DNA of 64,000 nucleotides from assembly GCA_902781745.1 (NCBI GenBank), contig CACZKM010000012.1, forward strand, positions 1-64,000, written 5' to 3'. The notes under the pieces are model-generated. The model was given only the letters and a program-made list of their open reading frames with translations. It ran no database searches and was not told the DNA's origin. The stretch comes from Oscillospiraceae bacterium (GTDB lineage Bacteria > Bacillota > Clostridia > Oscillospirales > Oscillospiraceae). The position numbers and the translations under genes are program-made. This document shows positions 8,994 through 17,697 of this stretch, piece by piece; position 1 is the stretch's first letter, and each line of letters starts with the position of its first letter.

Positions 8994-9022
8994 TTGCAAT
9001 TCGGAACGAGATATGGTATGGT
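8994..9022 (+). promoter_or_regulatory. Candidate promoter for the pilin gene
   Basis: TTGCAA (8994-8999) and TATGGT (9017-9022), 17 bases apart, about 75 bases before the ATG at 9097. Four of six bases match in each box. Confidence 0.45.
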
Positions 9023-9096
9023 TAAGATGTATGTGTTAAATATCACAAATTTTGCAAGTTTCAAATACCAGAACAGAAAGCGGGGAGGGAGGCAGC

Positions 9097-9672
9097 ATGG
9101 AAACAGAAAACAAACGGGCTGGATTCACGCTTGCGGAGCTTTTGATCGTCATCGCCGTTATCGCTGTGCTCGTTGCCATTGCGATTCCTATTTTGAACAA
9201 AAACCTGGAAAAATCCCGGGAGGCATATGACATCTATACGATGCGTCAGGCCGCTTCGGCAGTGGTCGAGCTGTATTACGCCGGCGTAAAGGATAAGGAC
9301 AGCGCAGAAAAAGCCGGGTTAAGCTGGTCGAACCAGGGAGGCGGGACCTACGACAATGCATACGGCGCCTATGATCCGATGAGCGGAACCTTTTACCGCA
9401 GCAGGGATGCTTTACCCGCGGACGTGAAGACGTATGGAAAAGGAACGGAATATGACGGAGGAACGGTATTTATCATGGGCAATCCAAAGGGAGCCTATTC
9501 AGCCAAAGCGGATTATACCAACGCAGTCGTCATGGTCGCTATCTACCCGAATACATCCCCGGCCCGTGTGGATGTGTACTGGAAGAACAATATCAAGGGG
9601 AATACCACTTATGTCGGCGGACAAGCGAGAACAAATGTTCCCCAATACAGCATCAGGATCGAACTCGATTGA
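9097..9672 (+). CDS. Type IV pilin-like / pseudopilin protein
   Basis: A 191-residue protein with a class III prepilin leader. Cleavage is expected at K-R-A-G before F-T-L-A-E-L-L-I-V, which puts the conserved Glu at position 5 of the mature protein, followed by a hydrophobic helix of about 20 residues. The remainder is rich in Tyr, Gly, Asn and Thr, as in pilin heads. The ATG at 9097 follows GGGAGG; a frame start 45 bases upstream lacks a site. No prepilin peptidase, ATPase or other pilin gene is near. Its codon use is visibly more AT-rich than that of the neighbours, which suggests transfer or a distinct history. The role is unknown. Confidence 0.8.
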   Translation: METENKRAGFTLAELLIVIAVIAVLVAIAIPILNKNLEKSREAYDIYTMRQAASAVVELYYAGVKDKDSAEKAGLSWSNQGGGTYDNAYGAYDPMSGTFYRSRDALPADVKTYGKGTEYDGGTVFIMGNPKGAYSAKADYTNAVVMVAIYPNTSPARVDVYWKNNIKGNTTYVGGQARTNVPQYSIRIELD

Positions 9673-9735
9673 TTCGGAGCGCATGATCCCCTTTTCCCGG
9701 ACTGATTTTCAGACAGTCCTGACCGGGACCCGCAT

Positions 9736-9778
9736 AAAAAACGAGGTGTGAGCAGGCTCGCTCACGCCTCGTTTTTTT
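9736..9778. terminator. Bidirectional terminator between pilin and serpin
   Basis: A long stem built on AAAAACGAGG...CCTCGTTTTT with GTGAGC/GCTCAC inside. It has a T run on the plus side and an A run on the minus side, so it can end both convergent genes. Confidence 0.9.
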
Positions 9779-9796
9779 CTGTTTCCGCGGGAAGAG

Positions 9797-11047
9797 TCAC
9801 CCCTCGATCTCCATCATCGTCCCCAGGAAGAGAGGCAGACCGGACGCCCTGTCTACGATGGCGTAGAGAAAGGGCCGGTCCAGGATGACCTCCTTGGGCG
9901 GTTCTTCCATCTCCATGGCGCCCTCGGTCATCTCCACCACTGTGGCGGCGGCGGCTTTGGTGCCCAGCTCGTCCACCTCCAGGTGGGTCTTGTGGAGGAC
10001 CCGGCTGATGAACAGCGGTCCGGCGTCGGAGGTCCCGATCCCGGTGAAGTCCGCCTCGCTCGGGTCGAAGGCGTCCACGATGCCCAGAGCAGGCAGGACC
10101 TGCTCCAGACCCGCGTCGAAGTCAACAGAGAACTTGGGCAGGGCAGTGATGACCTCCTGGCCGCTGACGTTGTCCAGCAGGGCGGTCAGGCTCTCCCCGG
10201 TCAGGCTGTCCAGGGCTTCGCCTACGGAAACGCCCCGGTTGGGCAGCAGGGCCACGAAGGAATAGCTGCTGTCCTTGTAGTCCTTCAGAAAGCCCGTGAC
10301 CTTCTCCCCATCCAGATAGGCATACTCCTCACCGTGCATGAAGTCCACAGTCTGGGTGGTCCCATCCTCCCGGGTGAAGGTTCCCGGAACGGTGTTCTCA
10401 GCGGGATAAGGATCGCTCCATTCCCCGTCGAAGGCCAGGGCGTTGACCAGGTACATCACCGCGTCCCCCGGGACCTGATCCAGGATCTTCGGAATCATAC
10501 CCTTGGTTTTGTCGCTGACCCAGCGGTTGATCTCGTCACAGGTATCCGCGCCGAAGGGCTCAGAATAGATCCCCGCGCCGTACCAGTCGGCGTTTGCCTG
10601 CAGGAAGTCGTGGTTCACGGCCAGACCGTCCCGGTCGTTGAACCAGATGGCATTGGCCCGGGAGAACACCCCGTCGTCCTCCGGCAGGGCGGCAGACAGC
10701 ACTTTGTTGAGTTCGTCCATAGACAGGCCGAAAGCCTCCTCAAACTGGGCCAGGGTCTCCCCCTTCGCGCCGTTGGCGGTCATTCCCAGGGCGCTGAGGA
10801 CCGAGGCCGGTGACAGCAGGACGTTTTCCTCTCCGGCACACCGGCGCAGCAGGTCCAGGCCAAAGCCGGTCATGGCGGCCACATCGGCGGTGGGTATCTC
10901 TTCCGCGTTGGTGTAGCTATGGGCCCCCGGGGCCGGGTCAACGCCGGCGGTCAGATCCGCGCCCGCAGTCCCCCCGCCGCAGGCGGTCAGGGCCAGAGAG
11001 AGGGTCAGCGCCCCGGTCAGCGCCAGGGCGGTCAGCTTCTTTTTCAT
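9797..11047 (-). CDS. Serpin family lipoprotein
   Basis: A bacterial serpin, a suicide inhibitor of serine (or cysteine) proteases, probably tethered outside the membrane. Residues 1-22 form a lipoprotein signal with lipobox L-T-A-C (Cys23). The serpin core ends with D-R-P-F-L-Y-A-I-V-D-R near 390-400. The hinge G-T-K-A-A-A-A-T-V (362-370) has the small residues needed for loop insertion, so it is likely inhibitory. Counting from the hinge puts P1 at Gly376; aligning from the far end favours Met380, because this reactive loop is about five residues longer than in antitrypsin. The target protease cannot be told. It is a single gene with its own terminator on each side. Confidence 0.93.
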   Translation of the reverse strand: MKKKLTALALTGALTLSLALTACGGGTAGADLTAGVDPAPGAHSYTNAEEIPTADVAAMTGFGLDLLRRCAGEENVLLSPASVLSALGMTANGAKGETLAQFEEAFGLSMDELNKVLSAALPEDDGVFSRANAIWFNDRDGLAVNHDFLQANADWYGAGIYSEPFGADTCDEINRWVSDKTKGMIPKILDQVPGDAVMYLVNALAFDGEWSDPYPAENTVPGTFTREDGTTQTVDFMHGEEYAYLDGEKVTGFLKDYKDSSYSFVALLPNRGVSVGEALDSLTGESLTALLDNVSGQEVITALPKFSVDFDAGLEQVLPALGIVDAFDPSEADFTGIGTSDAGPLFISRVLHKTHLEVDELGTKAAAATVVEMTEGAMEMEEPPKEVILDRPFLYAIVDRASGLPLFLGTMMEIEG

Positions 11048-11070
11048 GGTGGTCCTCCTTCATTATGCAA

Positions 11071-11123
11071 AATAAAAACTCTTTTCCTGCTGCCTCATTA
11101 GACGGGGAAACAGGAAAAGAGTT
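11071..11123 (-). terminator. Terminator after mgtC-like gene
   Basis: AACTCTTTTCCTG (11077-11089) pairs with CAGGAAAAGAGTT (11111-11123). On the minus strand it is followed by a TTTTTATT tract. It lies between the stop of the MgtC gene and the start of the serpin gene. Confidence 0.85.
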
Positions 11124-11140
11124 CCGCGGTTTTCGATTTT

Positions 11141-11830
11141 TCACATCTCCAGCCGGAGCACGTCCGGCTGCTCCACCAAAAGGCGGATGGCGCTGACGTC
11201 CCCCCGGAGGGCGTTGTCGGATTCCAGATCCAGCCGCACCGCCAGCACATCCTCCCGGCCGGAGGGGAATTCCTTGACCTCCCGGATGTGCCAGCCCACG
11301 TCGTGGATGTACTCGATGGCGTCCCCCAGGCCGGCCTCCTTCCGCACCTCCAGGTAGAGGGCGGTGCTGGTGGGGATCTTCAGGTACTTCTTGTCCAGCA
11401 CGCTGACGAAAACCAGGATGATGATGAGCAGGATGTACATGATCAGGGCGCACTCGTAAAAGCCCACGCCCACCGCCAGGCCCATGCAGGCCGTGGTCCA
11501 GAGGGTGGCTGCCGTGGTCAGGCCCTTGATCTCGTTGCGCTTGGTGACGATGATGGTGCCCGCCCCCAGAAAGCCGATGCCGCTGATGACCTGGGCGCTG
11601 AGACGGGCGGGGTCCCCCACCCCGTAGCTGGCGTAGAGGAACTGGCTGCACAGCATGGTGGAGGCAGAGCCCACGCACAGGAGCATATGGGTCCGCAGGC
11701 CGGCGGCCCGCTGGCGGATGCCCCGCTCGAAGCCGATGGTCCCGCCGAAGAGCATGGCCAGGACCAGCCGCAGGACCACCGAGGCCACATTCAGATCCCG
11801 AAGATTTCCTACCAGGTCCAGTTCGATCAT
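11141..11830 (-). CDS. MgtC/SapB family membrane protein
   Basis: An inner-membrane protein of the MgtC/SapB family, 229 residues. The N-terminal half holds about four or five membrane helices with the family signature F-G-G-T-I-G-F-E-R-G and R-T-H-M-L-L-C-V-G-S. The C-terminal soluble part looks ACT-like. The ATG at 11830 is chosen because GAGGAGGGG precedes it; an upstream GTG 36 bases away has no site. MgtC proteins are linked to magnesium limitation and to F-ATPase control in some pathogens, but in commensals the role is unknown. A TTGACA box (11919-11924, minus strand) could serve it, though its -10 (CAATAT) is poor. Confidence 0.9.
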   Translation of the reverse strand: MIELDLVGNLRDLNVASVVLRLVLAMLFGGTIGFERGIRQRAAGLRTHMLLCVGSASTMLCSQFLYASYGVGDPARLSAQVISGIGFLGAGTIIVTKRNEIKGLTTAATLWTTACMGLAVGVGFYECALIMYILLIIILVFVSVLDKKYLKIPTSTALYLEVRKEAGLGDAIEYIHDVGWHIREVKEFPSGREDVLAVRLDLESDNALRGDVSAIRLLVEQPDVLRLEM

Positions 11831-11935
11831 GGTCCGCCCCTCCTCTCCCGGCGCGCTGATTGTCACAATTTGGCGCAGTTTGTTGTGGTACTTTTATATT
11901 GCCATGTTTTCGTCCCTTTGTCAATTTGAAAGTCG

Positions 11936-11964
11936 TTGCATTTTCCCCATGGGTAGGGTATACT
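11936..11964 (+). promoter_or_regulatory. Promoter for the gene at 12014
   Basis: TTGCAT (11936-11941) and TATACT (11959-11964) with a 17-base spacer, 49 bases before the ATG. Confidence 0.7.
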
Positions 11965-12013
11965 GATGCGTAAATGGAAGGAGATTCGTCCCGTCTTAAG
12001 AAAGGAGCGTACT

Positions 12014-13786
12014 ATGCCCGAAAACAAATCCCATTCCACCCTGTCGCGGATGGTGATCAGCCTGGTGGTCACCCTGGTCATCGCGGCGGTGTGGTTCTAT
12101 GTGTCCCTTCCCGCCATCAACCTCCACAACACCGGGTTCTACAGCTACGTCCTGGTGCTGCTGCTGGTCTATATCCTGGTGTTCATGATCGCCCTGGGGG
12201 TGGACACCGGCACCCAGGGGATACGCCTGCAGACCTATCTGTCCTTCGCCAAGAGCCAGTGCAAGGCGGTGGTGGTCATCGTCCTGGCCCTGGCGGCCAT
12301 CTTCGTGGTGGGGCAGATCCTCTCCGCCCCCATCCTCCGGGCGGGGTCCTACCGGGACCTCCTCCAGGTGGACACCGGGGACTTCGCCACGGAGATCGAG
12401 CAGATCTCCTTCGATGAGATCCCCATGCTGGACGAGTCCTCCGCCCGCCGGCTGGGGGACCGGAAGCTGGGCGAGCTGTCGGACATGGTCAGCCAGTTTG
12501 AGGTGGCCTACGACTACACCCAGATCAACTACCAGGGCCGGCCCGTCCGGGTGGCCTCCCTGGAGTACGGCGACTTCTTCAAGTGGTTCCTCAACACCAA
12601 GGAGGGCCTGCCCGCCTACATCACCATCGACATGGTGACCCAGGAGGCCAAGGTGGTCCGCCTGTCCTCCGTGGGCCAGGGGGGTATGCGGTACTCCCCC
12701 TCGGAGATCTTCAACCGGGACCTGGACCGGGCCCTGCGGTTCCGCTACCCCACCTATATGTTCTCCTCCGCCCATCTGGAGCTGGACGAGGAGGGGCAGC
12801 CCTGGTGGGTGTGCCCCCGGGAGACCCGGACCATCGGCCTCTTCGGCGGCCGGGACATCGTGGGGGCCGTCCTTCTCAACGCCTGCACCGGGGAGCACAC
12901 CTATTACCCCGTGGAGGAGATCCCCGTGTGGGTGGACCGGGTGTACTCCGCCACCCTCATCACCCAGCAGTATGACTACCACGGGGTGTACAACGCGGGC
13001 TTCCTCAACTCCCTCTTCGGCCAGAAGAACGTCACCGTCACCACCGACGGCTTCAACTATGTGGCCATGGACGACGACGTGTATATGTACACCGGCATCA
13101 CCTCGGTGAACAGCGACAAGTCCAACATCGGCTTCCTGCTGTCCAACCAGCGGACCAAGGCCACCACCTACTACGCCGCCCCCGGCGCCATCGAGACCTC
13201 CGCCATGGACTCCGCCCAGGGCGTGGTCCAGGACCTGGGGTATCAGTCCACCTTCCCCCTGCTGCTGAACATCGGCGGGCAGCCCACCTACTTCATGTCC
13301 CTGAAGGACAGCTCGGACCTGGTGAAAATGTATGCCATGGTCAACGTGTCTCAGTACCAGATCGTGGCCACGGGAACCACGGTGGCTTCCTGCGAGGCCG
13401 ACTATATCGCCAAGCTCCAGCAGCACAACATCCCCGTGAAAAATGACGACGGCCAGGAGCTGGTGGTCAGCGAGGCCTCGGTGTCCGGCACCATCGCGGA
13501 GATCCGCACCGCCGTGCTGGACGGCACCTCCTGGTACTATATCCGCCTGGACGGCAGCGAGGCCTTCTACGCCATGGCCGCCTCGGCGGACCGGAACGTG
13601 GTCATCCTCAACGTGGGCGACACCGTGCGCATCACCGCCGACCCCGAGGACCAGGGGGCCATCCGCAACGCCGCCGCCATCAGCCGGGACGGGGCCGCCC
13701 CGGACCCGGTGGAGACCCCGGCGGAGGAGGCCCCGGCCACAGAAGCCGCCGAACCCGCCGAACCGGCAGCGGAGGCAGCGGAGTGA
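12014..13786 (+). CDS. Uncharacterised membrane protein with large outer domain
   Basis: I do not recognise a family. The 590 residues have three membrane helices near the N-terminus (about 13-36, 43-64 and 80-105), then a soluble domain of roughly 400 residues rich in Tyr, Asp and Thr that probably lies outside the membrane. The C-terminus, from about 555 on, is a Pro/Ala/Glu-rich low-complexity tail (P-A-E-E-A-P-A-T-E-A-A-E type). AAAGGAG precedes the ATG by 6 bases. It is a single gene with a good promoter and a good terminator. No enzyme motif was seen. Three helices in a row followed by a long domain suggests a surface or envelope role, which is inference. Confidence 0.75.
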   Translation: MPENKSHSTLSRMVISLVVTLVIAAVWFYVSLPAINLHNTGFYSYVLVLLLVYILVFMIALGVDTGTQGIRLQTYLSFAKSQCKAVVVIVLALAAIFVVGQILSAPILRAGSYRDLLQVDTGDFATEIEQISFDEIPMLDESSARRLGDRKLGELSDMVSQFEVAYDYTQINYQGRPVRVASLEYGDFFKWFLNTKEGLPAYITIDMVTQEAKVVRLSSVGQGGMRYSPSEIFNRDLDRALRFRYPTYMFSSAHLELDEEGQPWWVCPRETRTIGLFGGRDIVGAVLLNACTGEHTYYPVEEIPVWVDRVYSATLITQQYDYHGVYNAGFLNSLFGQKNVTVTTDGFNYVAMDDDVYMYTGITSVNSDKSNIGFLLSNQRTKATTYYAAPGAIETSAMDSAQGVVQDLGYQSTFPLLLNIGGQPTYFMSLKDSSDLVKMYAMVNVSQYQIVATGTTVASCEADYIAKLQQHNIPVKNDDGQELVVSEASVSGTIAEIRTAVLDGTSWYYIRLDGSEAFYAMAASADRNVVILNVGDTVRITADPEDQGAIRNAAAISRDGAAPDPVETPAEEAPATEAAEPAEPAAEAAE

Positions 13787-13823
13787 CCTTCTTTATCCAA
13801 TCACGGTAAGCCCGTATAGGAAA

Positions 13824-13861
13824 GACCTCAACGGAAGAAACTCTCCGTTGAGGTCTTTTTG
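13824..13861 (+). terminator. Intrinsic terminator
   Basis: GACCTCAACGGA pairs with TCCGTTGAGGTC around a short loop, followed by TTTTTGT. Confidence 0.9.
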
Positions 13862-13900
13862 TCGCTATCTCGTCGGTCGGCGTTTGCCGTCCGTCGTTTC

Positions 13901-14125
13901 TCAAGCGTTGCTCTGGGCGGTCCGCTCCACGGCGTCCTCCCGGAAGAACAGGGTGACGCACCACAGGGCGGAAATACACACCAGGATATACACCAGGCGG
14001 CTGATCCCGCTGGCGGAGCCGCCGAAGAGGGCCGCCACCAGGTCCAGGCCGAAGATCCCGACGCAGCCCCAGTTCAGGCCGCCGATGATGACCAGCGCCA
14101 GGGCGATCCTGTCGATCAGTTTCAT
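13901..14125 (-). CDS. DUF378 small membrane protein
   Basis: A 74-residue protein of the DUF378 family with two membrane helices. The signature G-G-L-N-W-G-x-V-G (about 14-22) is clear, as is the start M-K-L-I-D-R-I-A-L-A-L-V-I. The ATG at 14125 is preferred because a GGGAG site precedes it; an in-frame start 15 bases upstream has none. Function unknown. It lies 87 bases after the pseudouridine synthase gene on the same strand. Confidence 0.88.
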   Translation of the reverse strand: MKLIDRIALALVIIGGLNWGCVGIFGLDLVAALFGGSASGISRLVYILVCISALWCVTLFFREDAVERTAQSNA

Positions 14126-14212
14126 AGACAAAACTCCCATCTTGGATATTCGCCGGTCAGGGGCAGCGCCTCTTGACCGTCTCGGGAGGTAGTATGCGCC
14201 GGGAGATGCTTT

Positions 14213-14890
14213 TTACTCTGGCAATTCTTTCTGTTCCGAAGACGCTTCGGCAAAAAACGTCCAGGGCTCGGTTTCCGGGGGCGGCAGGCGGAAGTCCATG
14301 GCCTGGCCGGTCTCGGGATGGGTGAAGGACAGATGGCTGGACCACAGGGCGATCTGCCAGTCCTTGGGGTCGGGATATTTGCTGTATTTCCGGTCCCCTG
14401 CCAGGGGCATCCCCCGGTGGGAGAACTGGGCCCGGATCTGGTGGGTCCGGCCGGTCTCCAGGCGGATCTCCACCAGGGAGAAGCCCCGCCGGTTGTCCAG
14501 AAGCCGGTAATGGAGGATGGCCTCCTGGACCCCCTTGGCGGGGGTCTTGGTGACGTAGGTCTTCCGGGTCTTTTCGTCCCGGCCCAGCAGGTCGGTGAAG
14601 GTCCCCTCGTCATACTGGGGCCGCCAGTGGACCACCGCCTGGTATTCCTTCAAAAAACTGTCCTCCCGGATCTGCCGGGAGAGCTCCGAGGCGGCGGGGC
14701 CGGTGAGGCCGTAGACCATGAGGCCCCCCACCACCTGGTCCAGACGGTGGACCGCCCGGACCTTCAGGCGGGGCTTGCCCAGGGCCTCCCGGATGAGGTC
14801 GGGCATCCCCCCGGGCTCGTCGGTGGAGATCACCCGGAAGGGCTTGACACAGACCACGATGGCCTCGTCCTGATAAATGATGTCCAGCAT
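14213..14890 (-). CDS. RluA-type pseudouridine synthase
   Basis: Isomerises uridine to pseudouridine in rRNA or tRNA. The catalytic motif H-R-L-D (Asp51) is present, but it is followed by Q-V-V-G-G instead of the common x-x-T-S-G. The C-terminal blocks E-I-R-L-E-T-G-R-T-H-Q-I-R and F-x-H-R-G-M-P-L-x-G-D are intact. At 225 residues it is a short form without an S4 domain. The ATG overlaps the stop of the transporter gene upstream (TGATG); a GTG one codon earlier is an alternative start. The RNA target cannot be predicted. Confidence 0.92.
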   Translation of the reverse strand: MLDIIYQDEAIVVCVKPFRVISTDEPGGMPDLIREALGKPRLKVRAVHRLDQVVGGLMVYGLTGPAASELSRQIREDSFLKEYQAVVHWRPQYDEGTFTDLLGRDEKTRKTYVTKTPAKGVQEAILHYRLLDNRRGFSLVEIRLETGRTHQIRAQFSHRGMPLAGDRKYSKYPDPKDWQIALWSSHLSFTHPETGQAMDFRLPPPETEPWTFFAEASSEQKELPE

Positions 14891-15753
14891 CACGCCGCCT
14901 CCTTTGCCTGCGCGGCCTCCTGCCGGGCCGAGAGGACGTTATAGACCATGATGGTCACGAATACGATGATCCCGCCCTCGATGGACAGACCGGTGAGGGT
15001 CTCCCCCACCACGATGGCCACCAGCACGGGATTCAAAATGGGCTCCACCCCGCTGACCAGGGAGGCGGACACAGGGGGCGCGGTGCGGATGCCCGTGGTG
15101 AAGAACACATAGGCCAGGCCAAGCTGGAAGATCCCCAGCAGCACCGCGCAGCCCACCGCCTGACCGGTGAACACCGTCTCCCGCACCGCGAAGGGCAGGC
15201 CGATGACAAAGCACAGCCCGTGGCCCAGGATGGTGGAGAACAGCGGGTCCCCGCCGGGGATGCGGTTTAAGAGGAATACCCCGGCGTAGCCGATGCCGGA
15301 CACCAGAGCCACCAGGTTCCCCGTCAGGTTCCCGGCGGACAGGCCGTCCAGCACGAAGCAGGCGATGCCGCAGAAGACGAAGACGCAGGCGATGACGTCC
15401 AGCTTTTTCGCCCGCTCCCGGAAGAAGAGCCAGAGGAAGAGGATGACAAAGGCCGGGGCGGTGTATTGGATGAGGATGGTGTTGGCGGCGGTGGTGAGCT
15501 TGTTGGCCAGGGCGTAGCAGGTCACTGTCAGGCACATGGCCAGGGCCCCCAGGGCCACGCCCCGGGTCAGCTTCAGCTTATGGCCGCTGACCTTTGCGAA
15601 GAGCAGCAGGATGCACATGGAGATCCCGCAGCGCCAGCCGTTGATGGACATGGCGTTCCAGGGGATCATCTTGATGAGCAGGCCGCCGATGCTGAAGCAC
15701 ACCGCCGCCAGGAACACAAAGAGCAGACCCTTTCGGGTTTCGTTCGCTTTCAT
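14890..15753 (-). CDS. EamA/DMT family transporter
   Basis: A ten-helix inner-membrane transporter of the drug/metabolite superfamily, 287 residues, made of two EamA repeats (about 8-135 and 148-280). The repeat ends show Q-Y-T-A-P-A-F-V-I-L in the first half and G-V-E-P-I-L-N-P-V in the second. The ATG at 15753 begins M-K-A-N-E-T-R-K. It lies 17 bases after metY, so a role in exporting or importing a sulfur amino acid or related metabolite is possible, but this rests on context only. Confidence 0.9.
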   Translation of the reverse strand: MKANETRKGLLFVFLAAVCFSIGGLLIKMIPWNAMSINGWRCGISMCILLLFAKVSGHKLKLTRGVALGALAMCLTVTCYALANKLTTAANTILIQYTAPAFVILFLWLFFRERAKKLDVIACVFVFCGIACFVLDGLSAGNLTGNLVALVSGIGYAGVFLLNRIPGGDPLFSTILGHGLCFVIGLPFAVRETVFTGQAVGCAVLLGIFQLGLAYVFFTTGIRTAPPVSASLVSGVEPILNPVLVAIVVGETLTGLSIEGGIIVFVTIMVYNVLSARQEAAQAKEAA

Positions 15754-15770
15754 GGGAGCTGAAAACCGGC

Positions 15771-17054
15771 TCACACGGTCTCCAGGGCCTGGTCCAGGTC
15801 GGCCAGGATGTCCTTGATATCCTCGATGCCCACGGACAGGCGGATGAGGTCCGGGGAGACCCCGGCGGCCTCCAGCTCCGCGTCGGACATCTGCCGGTGG
15901 GTGGAGGAGGCGGGGTGGAGGACGCAGGTCTTGGCGTCGGCCACGTGGGTGGCGATGGAGGCCAGCTTCAGGCCCGCCATGAACTTCTCCGCCGCCGTCC
16001 TTCCGCCCTTGACGCCGAAGGTGACCACGCCGCAGGTGCCGCCCGGCATATACTTCTGGGCCAGGGCGTAGTTGGGGTCCCCCTCCAGGCCGGGATAGCT
16101 CACCCAGGCCACCTTGGGGTGGTCCTTGACGTGCCGGGCCACGGCCAGGGCGTTGGCGCAGTGCTGGGGCATCCGCAGGTGGAGGGTCTCCAGGCCGATG
16201 TTGAGGAAGTAGGCGTTCATGGGGGCGGGGGTGGCGCCGAAGTCCCGCATGAGCTGGACCACCGCCTTGGTGATGAAGGCCCCGCCCAGGCCGAACCGCT
16301 CGGTATAGGTCACCCCGTGGTAGCTCTCGTCGGGGGTGCACAGGCCGGGGTACTTGTCGGGGTACTTGGTCCAGTCGAAGCTGCCGCTGTCCACGATGGC
16401 GCCGCCCACGCAGTTGGCGTGGCCGTCCATGTACTTGGTGGTGGAGTGGGTGACGATGTCCGCCCCGTACTCGAAGGGCCGGAAGTTCACCGGCGTGGGG
16501 AAGGTGTTGTCCACGATGAGGGGCACGCCGTGGGCATGGGCGGCCTTGGCGAACTTCTCCACGTCCAGGACGATGAGGGCGGGGTTGGCGATGGTCTCCC
16601 CAAAGACCGCCTTGGTGTTGGGCCGGAAGGCGGCGTTCAGCTCCTCCTCGGAGCAGTTGGGGTCCACGAAGGTGAAGTCGATGCCCATGCGCTTCATGGT
16701 CACGGCGAAGAGGTTGAAGGTGCCGCCGTAAATGGTGGAGGAGGCCACCACATGGTCCCCGGCGGAGCAGATGTTGAAGACGGCGAAGAAGTTGGCCGCC
16801 TGGCCGGAGGAGGTCAGCATGGCCGCCGTGCCCCCCTCCAGGGCGCAGATCTTGGCCGCCACCCGGTCGCTGGTGGGGTTCTGAAGCCGGGTGTAGAAAT
16901 AGCCCTCGGCCTCCAGGTCAAAAAGGGCGCCCATGGCCTCGCTGGTGCTGTAGCGGAAGGTGGTGCTCTGGATGATGGGGATGTTGCGGGGCTCGCCGCT
17001 CTCGGGGACATAACCGGCGTGGATGCAGTCGGTGCCGGGCTGATGGTTAGACAT
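15771..17054 (-). CDS. metY: O-acetylhomoserine aminocarboxypropyltransferase (homocysteine synthase)
   Basis: A PLP enzyme of the Cys/Met metabolism family that makes homocysteine from O-acetylhomoserine and sulfide in the cytoplasm. The 427 residues match MetY rather than the shorter cystathionine enzymes. The PLP lysine is Lys207 in H-S-T-T-K-Y-M-D-G-H, and Y-x-R and S-S-G-Q-A-A blocks are in place. It is first in a run metY-eamA-rluA. A consensus promoter lies about 65 bases upstream. I saw no SAM riboswitch or T-box in that short leader, so the sequence shows no methionine control. Confidence 0.94.
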   Translation of the reverse strand: MSNHQPGTDCIHAGYVPESGEPRNIPIIQSTTFRYSTSEAMGALFDLEAEGYFYTRLQNPTSDRVAAKICALEGGTAAMLTSSGQAANFFAVFNICSAGDHVVASSTIYGGTFNLFAVTMKRMGIDFTFVDPNCSEEELNAAFRPNTKAVFGETIANPALIVLDVEKFAKAAHAHGVPLIVDNTFPTPVNFRPFEYGADIVTHSTTKYMDGHANCVGGAIVDSGSFDWTKYPDKYPGLCTPDESYHGVTYTERFGLGGAFITKAVVQLMRDFGATPAPMNAYFLNIGLETLHLRMPQHCANALAVARHVKDHPKVAWVSYPGLEGDPNYALAQKYMPGGTCGVVTFGVKGGRTAAEKFMAGLKLASIATHVADAKTCVLHPASSTHRQMSDAELEAAGVSPDLIRLSVGIEDIKDILADLDQALETV

Positions 17055-17118
17055 GGTGAGGACCTCCTTGGTGATGTTGAGAAATGGTTATCTTGTCAAA
17101 AGGACGATATTATTATAG

Positions 17119-17147
17119 ATTATAAGCTCTTTGGGGGGATTGGTCAA
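17119..17147 (-). promoter_or_regulatory. metY promoter
   Basis: On the minus strand TTGACC (17142-17147) and TATAAT (17119-17124) are 17 bases apart. Confidence 0.85.
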
Positions 17148-17168
17148 TCCTTTTTCCCTTTGCGCGGC

Positions 17169-17196
17169 AAAAAGGGCGGCGCGTGGCCGCCCTTTT
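17169..17196. terminator. Terminator after the 17217 lipoprotein gene
   Basis: AAAAGGGCGGC (17170-17180) pairs with GCCGCCCTTTT (17186-17196) around GCGTG. It sits 21 bases beyond the stop of the minus-strand lipoprotein gene and works on either strand. Confidence 0.85.
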
Positions 17197-17216
17197 CGTG
17201 TGATTCACAATGCCAT

Positions 17217-17648
17217 CTATTCTTCGATATACCACGCACCGTCGATTTTTAAGCAGCTGACCGTTGTCGTGCTGTCCAGGCTTCCATCTACGTAAACATC
17301 CACAGTGACGACGGCATGGGTATCGTCCGTTTTCGATGTCCCAACCACCTTGAAGTCGTAATCTGCGTAGTAGTCCACGTTTATCGTTCCAAGAACACCT
17401 CCCAATAATGCACCGGTATCTATTCCAAATAGTGCATTTGATACGGCTAATGCCGCCTTGTACTGCTCTTGGATGACAGGTGTAAAGCATTCAATTGATT
17501 TATCTATATCCCCTGACTTTACCGCGCTGAAGAACTTTTCTGTAGTACGTTCTGGAGACGATGTAATTCCACACGCCGTTAAAGCCATCGCGAGAATAAC
17601 CGCAAAAAAAGCAATCATCACCGCTGTATTTCTGTTATTACTGCGCAT
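17217..17648 (-). CDS. Small lipoprotein, DUF4878/NTF2-like
   Basis: A 143-residue predicted lipoprotein. A signal helix ends in L-T-A-C-G near residue 26, followed by a domain that looks like the NTF2-like DUF4878 fold (T-E-K-F-F-S-A-V-K-S-G-D near 37-48, ending D-G-A-W-Y-I-E-E). The ATG at 17648 is chosen because a start 12 bases upstream sits almost on top of its ribosome site. It has lower GC than neighbours and lies in the AT-richer islet 17.1-18.8 kb. Function unknown. Confidence 0.75.
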   Translation of the reverse strand: MRSNNRNTAVMIAFFAVILAMALTACGITSSPERTTEKFFSAVKSGDIDKSIECFTPVIQEQYKAALAVSNALFGIDTGALLGGVLGTINVDYYADYDFKVVGTSKTDDTHAVVTVDVYVDGSLDSTTTVSCLKIDGAWYIEE

Positions 17649-17697
17649 GGAACCACCCATCCTTCCTTGTCATTTTGCGGCTTTCTATCAGGAAAGC

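Noticed and set aside
17055..17118. SAM riboswitch or T-box before metY
   Set aside because: The leader is only about 60 bases and lacks the known core motifs of either.
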